Shown here: positions 17,709 through 25,328 of the stretch, one piece after another
Layout of the letters: every line of letters starts with the position of its first letter
Position numbering within the stretch: position 1 is the first letter of the stretch
Source: Chryseobacterium angstadtii
Lineage (GTDB): Bacteria > Bacteroidota > Bacteroidia > Flavobacteriales > Weeksellaceae
DNA: 64,000 bases
Direction: 5' to 3'
Assembly (NCBI RefSeq): GCF_001045465.1
Contig: NZ_LFND01000005.1
Coordinates: 124,001 to 188,000 of the forward strand
Translations under genes and position numbers: made by a program
The notes under the pieces: model-generated
Told to the model about the DNA's origin: nothing
Seen by the model: the letters and a program-made list of their open reading frames with translations, nothing else
Databases searched by the model: none

Positions 17709-19148
17709 ATGAAAAAACTAATTGTGAGCTGTTTGGCAGTAGGAACTTTTTTAAATGCCAATGCACAGAACTATTGGAAAAAGAATGCAGGGAAAACAGC
17801 AAAAGTGATTCTGACCAGCTCCAAAACGAATGAAAAGATGGCAGATAAAGGAGTGGTTAAGTTTGAGAAATTCGGACAGCCGAAAGAAACAGATGCCTGC
17901 ATTTTTGTAGATCCGGATTTTAAATATCAGAAGCTGATCGGAATAGGAGGAGCGATCACCGATGCCTCTGCGGAAACCTTTTATAAAATGCCGAAGGATA
18001 AGCAGAAAGAAATTATGGAAGCTTACTTTGGAAAAAACGGATTGGGATATACGGTAGTTCGTACGAATATGAATTCCTGTGATTTCTCCAGCGATTCCTA
18101 CACTTATGTAGAAGATAATGACACGGCATTAAAGACGTTCAATATCGCTCATGATGAAAAGTATAAGATCCCGATGATTAAAGAAGCTCAGAAAGCCATC
18201 GGAAAAGATTTTACCTTTTATTTTTCACCGTGGAGCCCGCCGGCCTGGATGAAATCAAACAAAAGCCTGTATAAAGGAGGAAGACTGGAAAATCAGTACT
18301 ACCAGACCTGGGCGGATTACTACATTAAATTCATTAAAGAATACGAAAAAAGAGGAATTAATATCTGGGGACTGACGGTTCAAAACGAACCAATGGCCAC
18401 TCAAACCTGGGAATCCTGCATTTATTCTGCGGAAGAAGAAGGAGAGTTCCTTAAAAATAATCTGGGGCCTACACTTTGGAAAAACGGCTATAAAGACAAA
18501 AAAGTAATGATCTGGGATCACAACAGGGATTTGATTTACCAAAGAGCCACCACGACTTTAAGCGATCCGGAAACTTCAAAATACGCACACGGAATCGGAT
18601 ATCACTGGTATGAAACCTGGAATAATAAAACGCAGCTTTTCGATAATTTAGCGGAAACACAAAGAGCTTTTCCTGATAAATTCCTGGCTTTTACCGAAGG
18701 CTGTAAAGAACAGTTCAAAATGTCCGGTATTTATGATGTAAGTTTAGGAGAGCTGTACGGGAGAAATATGCTTAACGACTTCAATAAAGGAACGGCTTTA
18801 TGGACCGACTGGAATGTTCTTCTGGATGAAACGGGAGGTCCCAATCACGTAGGGAATTTCTGCTTTGCTCCAATCATTGCAGATACGAAAACAGGAGAAG
18901 TGCATTATACCTATGAATACTATTACGTAGGTCATGTTTCGAAATTCATTAAACCAAATGCCAGAAGAATCGGAAACTCTTCCAACAGAGCAGCCCTTAC
19001 TTCTACTACTTTCATGAACGAAAACGGCCAGCTGGTGACCGTTATTATGAACGATTCTGAAAATGATATTGAGACGAATCTATGGATTGAAGGGATGTCT
19101 GCCAAGCTATCTGCTCCGGCACACTCTATACAGACGGTTATTTTATAA
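17709..19148 (+). CDS. GH30 secreted glycosidase, glucosylceramidase-like
   Basis: A 479-residue exported enzyme with signal peptide ending NANAQ. It has the GH30 pattern GIGGAITDASAE, VVRTNMNSCDFS, YFSPWSPPAWMK, acid/base in TVQNEP (Glu227), GIGYHWYETW, and nucleophile in AFTEGC (Glu330). These are typical of the glucocerebrosidase-like branch of GH30, whose bacterial members include beta-1,6-glucanases and beta-glucosidases. Last gene of the glucan locus, ahead of a strong terminator. Two different GH30 enzymes in one locus suggest either endo/exo division of labour on beta-1,6-linkages or action on distinct side chains. Confidence 0.85.
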   Translation: MKKLIVSCLAVGTFLNANAQNYWKKNAGKTAKVILTSSKTNEKMADKGVVKFEKFGQPKETDACIFVDPDFKYQKLIGIGGAITDASAETFYKMPKDKQKEIMEAYFGKNGLGYTVVRTNMNSCDFSSDSYTYVEDNDTALKTFNIAHDEKYKIPMIKEAQKAIGKDFTFYFSPWSPPAWMKSNKSLYKGGRLENQYYQTWADYYIKFIKEYEKRGINIWGLTVQNEPMATQTWESCIYSAEEEGEFLKNNLGPTLWKNGYKDKKVMIWDHNRDLIYQRATTTLSDPETSKYAHGIGYHWYETWNNKTQLFDNLAETQRAFPDKFLAFTEGCKEQFKMSGIYDVSLGELYGRNMLNDFNKGTALWTDWNVLLDETGGPNHVGNFCFAPIIADTKTGEVHYTYEYYYVGHVSKFIKPNARRIGNSSNRAALTSTTFMNENGQLVTVIMNDSENDIETNLWIEGMSAKLSAPAHSIQTVIL

Positions 19149-19171
19149 TTTCATAAAATTGTTTTATATAG

Positions 19172-19200
19172 AACCGGCGGCCTCGAAGAGGCCGCCGGTT
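19172..19200. terminator. Bidirectional terminator at end of glucan locus
   Basis: A perfect 13-bp stem AACCGGCGGCCTC with its complement and a GAA loop, followed by TTTATTTTT on the plus strand. It separates the convergent GH30 and fabI genes and probably serves both. Confidence 0.9.
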
Positions 19201-19229
19201 TATTTTTCTGTATATTTTTAAATGCTTTT

Positions 19230-20039
19230 TTATTCAGTATCATATTTACTGATGACTCTCTGGGTAACGCCCGAGCTGCTGAAACCACCGTCATGGAAAA
19301 GGTTTTGCATTGTAACTTTCTTCGTAAGATCCGAGAAAAGAGTTACACAGTAATCTGCACATTCCAGAGCCGTAGCATTTCCAAGTGGAGACATATCTTC
19401 TGCATAGCCTAAGAAACCACCGAAACCTTTTACACCGCTACCTGCAGTAGTCATTGTAGGAGACTGAGAAACCGTGTTGACACGTACTTTTCTCTCGCCC
19501 CAATAGTTACCGAAAGTTCTTGCAATACTTTCAAGATAAGCTTTGTTATCAGACATATCGTTGTAATCCGGGAATGTTCTCTGAGCTGCAATATAAGTAA
19601 GGGCCAAAATACTTCCCCACTCATTCATACAGTCTTTTTCCCAAGCCACACGCATTACTTTGTGGAAAGAAACAGCGGAAATATCCCAACCTTTTTCCAA
19701 CCAGTCGTAATTCATTTCTGTATAATGTTTTCCTTTTCTTACGTTGATAGACATTCCGATAGAGTGAAGGATAAAGTCGATTTTACCAAATTTGGCAACG
19801 GCAGCATCAAAAAGTTTTTCAAGATCTTCCACAGAAGTGGCATCAGCACCTATTACTTCAGAACCTGTTTTTTCTGCTAAACCATTAAGCTCTCCCATTC
19901 TTAATGCAATTGGAGCATTGGATAGGATAAATTCAGCGCCTTCTTCATGACATCTTTCAGCAACTTTCCATGCGATAGATTGCTCATTAAGGGCTCCGAA
20001 AATAATTCCCTTTTTGCCTTTAAGTAGACCGTATGACAT
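19230..20039 (-). CDS. fabI: Enoyl-[acyl-carrier-protein] reductase (NADH)
   Basis: A 269-residue SDR-fold enzyme that reduces the trans-2 double bond of enoyl-ACP in the last step of type II fatty-acid elongation. The cofactor loop starts with KGKKGIIFGALNEQSIAW, typical of FabI in place of GxxxGxG. The catalytic pair fits the FabI spacing Y-x6-K (Tyr159, Lys166, in FPDYNDMSDNKAY), followed by VRVNTVSQSPTMT and FHDGGFSSSGV. It is transcribed alone on the minus strand, with a Bacteroidota-type promoter visible upstream. This is the target enzyme class of triclosan. Confidence 0.95.
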   Translation of the reverse strand: MSYGLLKGKKGIIFGALNEQSIAWKVAERCHEEGAEFILSNAPIALRMGELNGLAEKTGSEVIGADATSVEDLEKLFDAAVAKFGKIDFILHSIGMSINVRKGKHYTEMNYDWLEKGWDISAVSFHKVMRVAWEKDCMNEWGSILALTYIAAQRTFPDYNDMSDNKAYLESIARTFGNYWGERKVRVNTVSQSPTMTTAGSGVKGFGGFLGYAEDMSPLGNATALECADYCVTLFSDLTKKVTMQNLFHDGGFSSSGVTQRVISKYDTE

Positions 20040-20063
20040 AATTTTTTAAAGTTTATTTAAATA

Positions 20064-20091
20064 CAAATGTAGCAATAATTTGTGTTTTGAA
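20064..20091 (-). promoter_or_regulatory. Promoter of fabI
   Basis: Read on the minus strand, TACATTTG (20071-20064) matches the Bacteroidota -7 element TAnnTTTG. A -33 element TTC (20091-20089; consensus TTG) lies 17 nt upstream. The start codon is 25 nt downstream of the -7 element. Confidence 0.55.
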
Positions 20092-20098
20092 CATCATA

Positions 20099-20132
20099 AA
20101 AATGGAGCCTTATCAATTTAAGACTCCATTTT
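20099..20132 (-). terminator. Terminator after the small charged protein gene
   Basis: AAAATGGAG and its complement CTCCATTTT form a 9-bp stem with a 16-nt loop, 28 nt after the stop of the gene ending at 20160. The T-tract on the minus strand is part of the stem. Confidence 0.5.
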
Positions 20133-20159
20133 CTTGAAAATATTTATATGACTGAAATT

Positions 20160-20459
20160 TTAATTCGTTTTCTTATTCCATTCTGCTTTCACATCTTCCG
20201 CTGCATCCTTTGTTTTTTCCCATGCATCATTGGCTTTATCCTTGATATCGTCCCATGCATCAGAAACATTGTTTTTTACTTTATCCAGCCAGTCTTCCTG
20301 AGTGGCTTCCTCATCATTGTTTCTTTTATCATTGATATAGGCTTTTGCCTTATCTGCCAGTTCTTCAATTTTCCACTTGGCATTGTCGGCAGCATTTTTT
20401 AAAGAATTCTCTGTATTGTTTACTGCATCTTCCGCTTTGTTGTATTCTGAATTATTCAT
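20160..20459 (-). CDS. Small highly charged helical protein (LEA/CsbD/YtxH-like)
   Basis: A 99-residue protein with no signal peptide, no cysteine and almost entirely Lys, Glu, Asp, Asn and Ala. It is predicted to form a long amphipathic helix with 11-residue-like spacing (KVKNNVSDAWDDIKDKANDA, then WEKTKDAAEDVKAEW). Proteins of this composition (LEA-like, CsbD-like, YtxH-like) are commonly stress-induced, but no family could be fixed. It has its own terminator and lies between fabI and tag. Confidence 0.65.
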   Translation of the reverse strand: MNNSEYNKAEDAVNNTENSLKNAADNAKWKIEELADKAKAYINDKRNNDEEATQEDWLDKVKNNVSDAWDDIKDKANDAWEKTKDAAEDVKAEWNKKTN

Positions 20460-20671
20460 AATATGTAATATTTTATTGTTGTGTACCAGTAATTAAACAA
20501 TAACCATTCCTAAAACCGGGCCTCGCTGTTAAACTTTTCTTAATCTTTTGTTATACTTTTCTAAATCACCAATAACTTCCATCTTCCTTCTCCAAACTTC
20601 CAGACATTATTAAAAAAAGAAAGGCTTTATCCCGAACTTAGATTAACTTTAATAATATAAAATTGACCTTT

Positions 20672-21226
20672 ATGGAAAAAATACGCTGCGGCTGGTGTGA
20701 AAAAGATGAGCTTTACCGGAAATATCATGATGAAGAATGGGGGAGACCTGTGTATGATGATGAGATTATTTTCGAATTTCTTGTGCTTGAAACCTTTCAG
20801 GCAGGGCTTAGCTGGTATACAATCCTTTCCAGAAGAGAACATTTCAGAAATGCCTTTGATGGTTTTGATTTTAGAAAAATTGGACTTTATACCGATGAAA
20901 AAGTTGAAGATCTGATGAAAGATGCAGGAATTATAAGAAACCGCCTTAAAATAACAGCCACCATCAATAATGCCCGGAAATTTCAGGAAGTGCAGAAAGA
21001 GTTTGGTAGCTTTTCAATTTATATATGGGGCTTTGTAGAAGGAAAACCATTGGATAACCGGCCTAAGACTTTAGCAGATATTCCTGCTGCAACGGAGGTT
21101 TCGGATATTTTATCGAAGGACCTTAAAAAAAGAGGTTTTAAGTTCATGGGTTCTACGGTAGTTTATGCACATATGCAGGCGACCGGAATGGTGAATGATC
21201 ATTTGGAAAGCTGTTTCATCAGATAG
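20672..21226 (+). CDS. tag: DNA-3-methyladenine glycosylase I
   Basis: A 184-residue base-excision repair enzyme that removes 3-methyladenine. The start is ATG at 20672 (MEKIRCGWC); a TTG nine bases upstream adds nothing conserved. It has the structural zinc-site residues of Tag: the N-terminal Cys of RCGWC, His in KYHDEEWG, and His and Cys in the C-terminal NDHLESC. The catalytic region is FLVLETFQAGLSW, and the C-terminal part GFKFMGSTVVYAHMQATGMVNDH is nearly invariant in the family. Transcribed alone. Confidence 0.95.
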   Translation: MEKIRCGWCEKDELYRKYHDEEWGRPVYDDEIIFEFLVLETFQAGLSWYTILSRREHFRNAFDGFDFRKIGLYTDEKVEDLMKDAGIIRNRLKITATINNARKFQEVQKEFGSFSIYIWGFVEGKPLDNRPKTLADIPAATEVSDILSKDLKKRGFKFMGSTVVYAHMQATGMVNDHLESCFIR

Positions 21227-21433
21227 TGATAAATTTAATTTTATTCAATTTTAAGTGATGTTTTTTATTAATAATATAATCGTTTTTGATGATTATAAAA
21301 TTAAAAATGATGTTATATGTTTTCAGTAAAGGATTTGATGTTGTGTTAATATAAGAAATGTTTCAATTAATAGTGATTAAAAGGTTGTTTACTCACCATT
21401 AAGTGTATTTAATTGTAGAATTTGTAAAAAATA

Positions 21434-21462
21434 TTGCATTTTATTAAAAATTCGTATATTTG
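21434..21462 (+). promoter_or_regulatory. Promoter of the YadA-head-repeat protein gene
   Basis: TTG (21434-21436), an 18-nt spacer and TATATTTG (21455-21462) match the Bacteroidota sigma-A consensus TTG-N(17-23)-TAnnTTTG closely. The start codon lies 35 nt downstream. The preceding ~200 bp (21227-21433) are very AT-rich and show no other feature. Confidence 0.75.
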
Positions 21463-21496
21463 CACCCTTTAAAAATAAACTATTAACAAAAAGGTG

Positions 21497-22864
21497 ATGC
21501 AAAAAAAACTGAAACTTCAACTGCTTCCTGTCTTATTATTTTCAACTGTTTTTATTCAAGCTCAGGTGGGGATTGGTACTTCTAGTCCGGATCCATCGGC
21601 TATGTTGCAGATCAGTTCGAAAAATAAAGGGATGCTTTTGCCAAGCATCGCCTTAGCATCATCTACAGACCAGATTACAATTCCCAATCCTGCCGAAGGG
21701 CTTATCGTATGGAACAACGGTTCCGGCGCTTTGACGACTTCAGGGATTTATTACTGGAGCGACTCCAAATGGAATATGCTTTCTACCGGTACGGGAAACG
21801 GATCGAATGGAGGCGTTACTCCACTGGCAGCCTGGAATAATACAGCCATGAACAGCGGGAACTCCGGAGGAGCCAACACAAACCTTGCACTGGGAACCAA
21901 TACTACGGATGATCTTGTTTTTAAAGTAAATTCTATAGCAGTAGGAAGACTGGGCGTTAATAATTCAATCAGTTTCGGAACGGCTGCCAATGCCGCGCAG
22001 AACGGAATTGCATTAGGGAACTCCAGCAGTGCTTATCAGGGAATTGCTATCGGAACGAATACTTCAGTGACGGCTAATGAATCCGTAGCATTGGGTGCCA
22101 ATTCTAAAATCTCCGGATATCAGTCAACAGCAGTGGGTTTTAATGCCAAAGTAACCGTTAATGAAGCTACTGCAGTAGGAAATAATGCTGATGCATCAGG
22201 ATTTCAGTCTATTGCACTGGGATATAATGCGAAAACAACCACAAATGATGCTACAGCTTTAGGTAAAAACTCTACGGCATCAGGGTTTCAGTCAACGGCA
22301 GTAGGGTATAACGCGAAAACGACTTCTAACAGTGAGACCGCTATAGGATATAATACCATAACCAATAACCAGAATTCCACAGCGGTAGGTTCCGGTGCGA
22401 ATGCTTTGGGACAGTTCTCTACAGCATTAGGGTATGGTGCGGTAACTTCTCAGGCCAACGCTATTGTTATCGGTAATAATAACGCCAATATCGGAATTGG
22501 TACCGGAACACCGAATGTTTCGGCTAAAATAGATGTAAACGGTCAGTATAAACTGGGAGAAAAGGGAAGTGTACAGAAAAATCAGATCAGTTTTCAAACA
22601 TGGCCTTCGGTTTCCGTCAATAATCTGGCTCCGGGAAGATCGGTTAGCATGGAAATTCCTATTCCTGCCAATATGCAGCCCGGCTCCGTAAGAGCGGCTA
22701 TCGTAGTTTCTCCGGCAGGTGACTTCGCGGGAAACACTTCTTTTTCAATATCCAACCCAAGAATGACCTCTACTTCAAGCGTTACCATCAATCTTACCAA
22801 TATCTCCGGAAATACGGAAAGCTTATACTCGACGCATTTTTATGTGATGATTAATGAGTTTTAA
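21497..22864 (+). CDS. Secreted protein with YadA-head (trimeric adhesin) repeats
   Basis: A 455-residue exported protein (signal peptide ends FIQAQ). Residues ~22-50 (VGIGTSSPDPSAMLQISSKN) form the GIGTxxPdasA...S..kG motif common in Bacteroidota surface proteins. Residues ~155-330 contain roughly a dozen 14-residue head repeats of the type SxAxGxNAxx (QSTAVGFNAKVT, QSIALGYNAKTT, DATALGKNSTAS), alternating with a 28-residue superperiod. This fold makes left-handed beta-rolls that trimerise in adhesins. The C-terminal ~110 residues are unrecognised. There is no YadA membrane anchor, no T9SS tail and no lipobox, so the mode of attachment is unclear. The GTG at 21494 is an alternative start. 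Confidence 0.8.
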   Translation: MQKKLKLQLLPVLLFSTVFIQAQVGIGTSSPDPSAMLQISSKNKGMLLPSIALASSTDQITIPNPAEGLIVWNNGSGALTTSGIYYWSDSKWNMLSTGTGNGSNGGVTPLAAWNNTAMNSGNSGGANTNLALGTNTTDDLVFKVNSIAVGRLGVNNSISFGTAANAAQNGIALGNSSSAYQGIAIGTNTSVTANESVALGANSKISGYQSTAVGFNAKVTVNEATAVGNNADASGFQSIALGYNAKTTTNDATALGKNSTASGFQSTAVGYNAKTTSNSETAIGYNTITNNQNSTAVGSGANALGQFSTALGYGAVTSQANAIVIGNNNANIGIGTGTPNVSAKIDVNGQYKLGEKGSVQKNQISFQTWPSVSVNNLAPGRSVSMEIPIPANMQPGSVRAAIVVSPAGDFAGNTSFSISNPRMTSTSSVTINLTNISGNTESLYSTHFYVMINEF

Positions 22865-22882
22865 GGAGTAGAGATTATTTTT

Positions 22883-22915
22883 GGCTAATGGCTAATGGCT
22901 AATGGCTAATGGCTA
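22883..22915. repeat. Heptanucleotide tandem repeat (GGCTAAT)x4
   Basis: Four exact GGCTAAT units from 22883 to 22910 followed by a partial fifth (GGCTA). The array sits between the YadA-head gene and the SUKH gene and abuts the first base of the 105-bp duplicated segment at 22911. It could be slippage-prone or mark a recombination junction. Confidence 0.85.
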
Positions 22916-23015
22916 GAGCACGGCAAATTGGTCTGCATATTTTAAAAGTGCTTATCCATTCAATAGAGCATCCCACTCTTCAAAAGACAAAGGTGGTAAT
23001 CCTTGCTTTTCTCTT
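22911..23015. repeat. Direct repeat A: 3' end of SUKH gene plus flank
   Basis: About 105 bp that recur at 24033-24137 with some seven mismatches. The unit covers 41 bp downstream of the SUKH stop and the last ~64 bp of coding sequence (encoding REKQGLPPLSFEEW). It records duplication of an immunity-gene end. Confidence 0.9.
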
Positions 23016-23542
23016 TGCTCATTTTTAATCTTAACTGATATGGGAGTTATTTTTACTTTGCTATTTTTTTTGGCAATTTCAACCTCTTGTTGACTAGGCA
23101 GTTCAGGTAGAATCAATTCGTTTATATATTCTTCTATATTATCGGCTACCTTTGCCGGCCATTTATCTATTCCTTCGAGCCCCCAATCGTCTTCTTCGTG
23201 AAACCAATAAAACACTTCTTCCGAATTCTTATTCATACATAGCAAATCTCCGCCGTCTACACTTGCAATTGGGAAAAGTTCTTCAGGCATTCTTTCTGCA
23301 TAGGTTTCATAATTTTCTGATAAACTTTGGTATTGATCTTCAGAAATTCCAAAGAAATAATTTAAGTTAAACTGAATTTTATTTTTTTTATAAAAAGTTT
23401 TAGAGGGCTTACATACATTGTAATTCAAAATAAGTTCTTTAAAACCCGCAGGAAGTTGAAAGTGATATTTTATTTCAAAATCACTAACTTTTTCTTCTAC
23501 AATGTTTTTTTCTAGTTGTATTAATGTGATTATTTTATTCAT
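22952..23542 (-). CDS. SMI1/KNR4 (SUKH) family immunity protein
   Basis: A 196-residue cytoplasmic protein of the SUKH superfamily: YHFQLPAGFKELILNYNVCKPS near the N-terminus, LFPIASVDGGDLLCMNKNSEEVFYWFHEEDDW in the centre, and a C-terminal PLSFEEWDALLNG tail. SUKH proteins are known immunity partners of nuclease toxins in polymorphic toxin systems. It starts 10 nt after the headless WHH-nuclease cassette on the same strand, which makes it the probable antidote to that toxin. Last gene of the VgrG island. Confidence 0.85.
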   Translation of the reverse strand: MNKIITLIQLEKNIVEEKVSDFEIKYHFQLPAGFKELILNYNVCKPSKTFYKKNKIQFNLNYFFGISEDQYQSLSENYETYAERMPEELFPIASVDGGDLLCMNKNSEEVFYWFHEEDDWGLEGIDKWPAKVADNIEEYINELILPELPSQQEVEIAKKNSKVKITPISVKIKNEQREKQGLPPLSFEEWDALLNG

Positions 23543-23552
23543 ATTATTTTAT

Positions 23553-24017
23553 TTAAGGTAAAGTACCATCTCTTAGACCAGAAGCTTCTCCGGTATGTGG
23601 GAAATTACCATTGATTGATTTAGGAACTAATTGCATGGTTAATCCATCTTCCACATGATGCCAAACATAACCGGCAGGAGTTTGTGTATAACCAGCAGCA
23701 GCATTTGCTAAAGCTTCGTCATGTGAATATTTACCATTCATACCTGTTACTGGACTCACTTCATCAATCGCATGTGGAGAGAAGTCAGGATAACCTGCAG
23801 CATTATAAGTCACAGAATCTCCATTAATATCTGTATAAGTAGTACTGCCATCAGGATGGTTAACTGTTTTAGAATGATCAATTTTTTTATTTGTTGGAGA
23901 TGGGCTTCTTGGTTTGCATCCATTATGCACCAATATCCCATCCTCAGTCACATAATAGTTTTCGTTGTCTGCAATATTAAAGTTATAACATTCTTCGTAG
24001 TAAAAGTATTTTGAAAA
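23553..24017 (-). pseudogene. Orphan toxin cassette: HINT C-terminal tail fused to WHH-type HNH nuclease domain
   Basis: An open frame of 154 residues that begins straight after a TAG with no credible native start. The first ~37 residues ([17 protein letters not shown], then ILVHNG) are the end of a HINT domain, almost identical to residues ~388-413 of the intact toxin at 25329. The rest is a toxin tip ending YVWHHVEDGLTMQLVPKSIN, the signature of WHH nucleases of the HNH/Endonuclease VII superfamily. Such headless tips are reserve cassettes that become active after recombination with a complete toxin head. GTG at 23951 could start a short product, but the module is better read as a silent cassette. 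Confidence 0.8.
23919..23988. repeat. Direct repeat B1: HINT tail coding segment
   Basis: Seventy bases that match 25698-25767 with three differences. The segment encodes the last residues of the HINT domain and lies exactly at the boundary between toxin head and toxin tip, the position at which cassette exchange by homologous recombination would keep frame. Confidence 0.9.
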
Positions 24018-24032
24018 CTACAAAAAATGCCG

Positions 24033-24166
24033 GGCTAGAGCACGGCAAATTGGTCTACATATTTTAAAAGTGCTTATCTATTCAATAAAGCTTCCCATTC
24101 TTCAAAAGATAAGGGTGGTAATCCTTGCTTTTCTCTTATTACTTTTAGTTTGATGGAGTTAACAAT
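24033..24166 (-). pseudogene. Remnant of a SUKH immunity gene (3' end only)
   Basis: Translates to VNSIKLKVIREKQGLPPLSFEEWEALLNR followed by TAA at 24076-24074, the same C-terminus as the intact SUKH gene at 22952, but has no upstream coding part. The stretch 24033-24137, including 41 bp past the stop, is repeat A copy 2. It is the scar left by loss or replacement of an immunity gene. Confidence 0.8.
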
Positions 24167-24167
24167 A

Positions 24168-24582
24168 CTATTCGTTATAAAAAGAATTTAAAAACTCTGT
24201 AAATGATTCGGAAACTGGGATGAAGTTTTTATTTTTCAGGAATTCCGCTTCTATAATATGAACTGAACCTTCTTCTGACAGTAAAAAAATATTTCCTCCA
24301 TTATCATACGCAAATGGAATCTTTTTATCAAAGACTATTCCGCTTTCCTTATAGTCTTGAATAATCTTTTCAATGGGTAACAGACCATATTTTATAGGGT
24401 TAAAACCATTGATAGTAAAGACATGTTGTATTCCTTTTATTTATATATTCGTAAGGAGGATATCCACCATTGTAAGTAAGGTAATGTTTTTTAAAGTCGT
24501 CAGGAAGATTTATCTGTAAAGTTTTTTCAAAATTTTTTAAATCTGTTTCCGTAAGTTGTTTTTCCGTTTGCTCAAATTCCAT
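24168..24582 (-). pseudogene. Frameshifted SMI1/KNR4 (SUKH) immunity gene
   Basis: The first part (MEFEQTEKQLTETDLKNFE, then LPDDFKKHYLTYNGGYPPYEY) is a typical SUKH N-terminus but stops at 24400. A second frame continues smoothly with HVFTINGFNPIKYG, LLPIEKIIQDYKESG, PFAYDNGGNIFLLSEEG and SFTEFLNSFYNE to a TAG at 24168. Joining them needs removal of one base near 24425-24435 (minus-strand ACAACATG). The full product would be about 137 residues, normal for the family. Either decayed or a sequencing error; the surrounding relics favour decay. Confidence 0.8.
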
Positions 24583-24587
24583 AATAT

Positions 24588-24734
24588 CTATTTTAACAAG
24601 TTTTGTTTAAATGTAGGTGAATTGCTTTTATGGGTAATTTCATTATATACGGATATTTTCTTCTCAGTAACAGAATAGTTTTTATTGTTAATAATCTCAA
24701 ATTTATAAAAGCTGATAACTTTGACTATTTTTAT
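24588..24734 (-). pseudogene. Degenerate HINT-domain tail
   Basis: The frame after the ComJ-like gene reads VKVISFYKFEIINNKNYSVT, then EKKISVYNEITHKSN, and ends at TAG 24588. It aligns with the HINT end [24 protein letters not shown] of the intact toxin (identical or similar at most positions), but the terminal His-Asn-Gly is replaced by YNE and no toxin domain follows. This is probably a third, decayed toxin cassette whose tip was lost, leaving its SUKH gene next to it. Confidence 0.6.
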
Positions 24735-25315
24735 TGTGAATTAACATTCTCCAGTTTTTTAGTTTCTAAATTTAGATTTGTTTCGAAGTTCCAGCCATAT
24801 TCATCTTCTTTAAGAACTTTAAAAATTGGATTATCGTCTCTTACAAAAGTAAATCTGTAATACACCTCTTCTTCGGAAATATCCTGCTCAGGCTTCCCTA
24901 AGCATACTTCATATAATAAGCTGTAACTTCCCGGTTCGAAATTGATTGTTTCAATTTTATTTAATGGATAATATTTTCCTTTTTCTTTTTCAGAGATTTC
25001 ATCAACTTTTAAATCACGATATAGCTTTATGGATTCAGCCACAGTATTGATACTAAAATCATCATAATTTAAAACTTCAAAAGGGAAAACAGCCGCTCTG
25101 ATTGAATCTGGACTTATTTCTACTTTATCTGTTTTATTTATGAAAAACCAGCATCCAAATGAATCATCAACTAATGGATCTAAAACAATGTAATCTTTGT
25201 TCCATATTACACCATCTTCAATATCCTTTTCAGTCCATGTTTGCTTTTCCAAATCAAAAGGAATAGAACGTATTATGATTTGATTGTGTGATACTAAAAT
25301 GTTTTCCTTAATCAT
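24731..25315 (-). CDS. ComJ/Nin-like nuclease inhibitor, probable immunity protein
   Basis: A 194-residue protein without signal peptide. Residues ~5-60 (ILVSHNQIIIRSIPF, QTWTEKDIEDGVIWNKDYI) and the following beta-rich part resemble Bacillus ComJ/Nin, the inhibitor of the competence nuclease NucA, and it is longer by a C-terminal extension. It starts 13 nt after a toxin that ends in a NucA/NucB nuclease domain, exactly the pairing seen in comI-comJ (nucA-nin), so immunity to that toxin is a strong inference. The match to ComJ is recalled from family pattern and should be checked by profile search. Confidence 0.7.
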   Translation of the reverse strand: MIKENILVSHNQIIIRSIPFDLEKQTWTEKDIEDGVIWNKDYIVLDPLVDDSFGCWFFINKTDKVEISPDSIRAAVFPFEVLNYDDFSINTVAESIKLYRDLKVDEISEKEKGKYYPLNKIETINFEPGSYSLLYEVCLGKPEQDISEEEVYYRFTFVRDDNPIFKVLKEDEYGWNFETNLNLETKKLENVNSQ

Positions 25316-25328
25316 TTTTAAATTTATT

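Noticed and set aside
24400..24582. 60-residue protein as an independent small gene
   Set aside because: It is the front half of a SUKH domain whose remainder follows in another frame, so it is annotated as a frameshifted gene.
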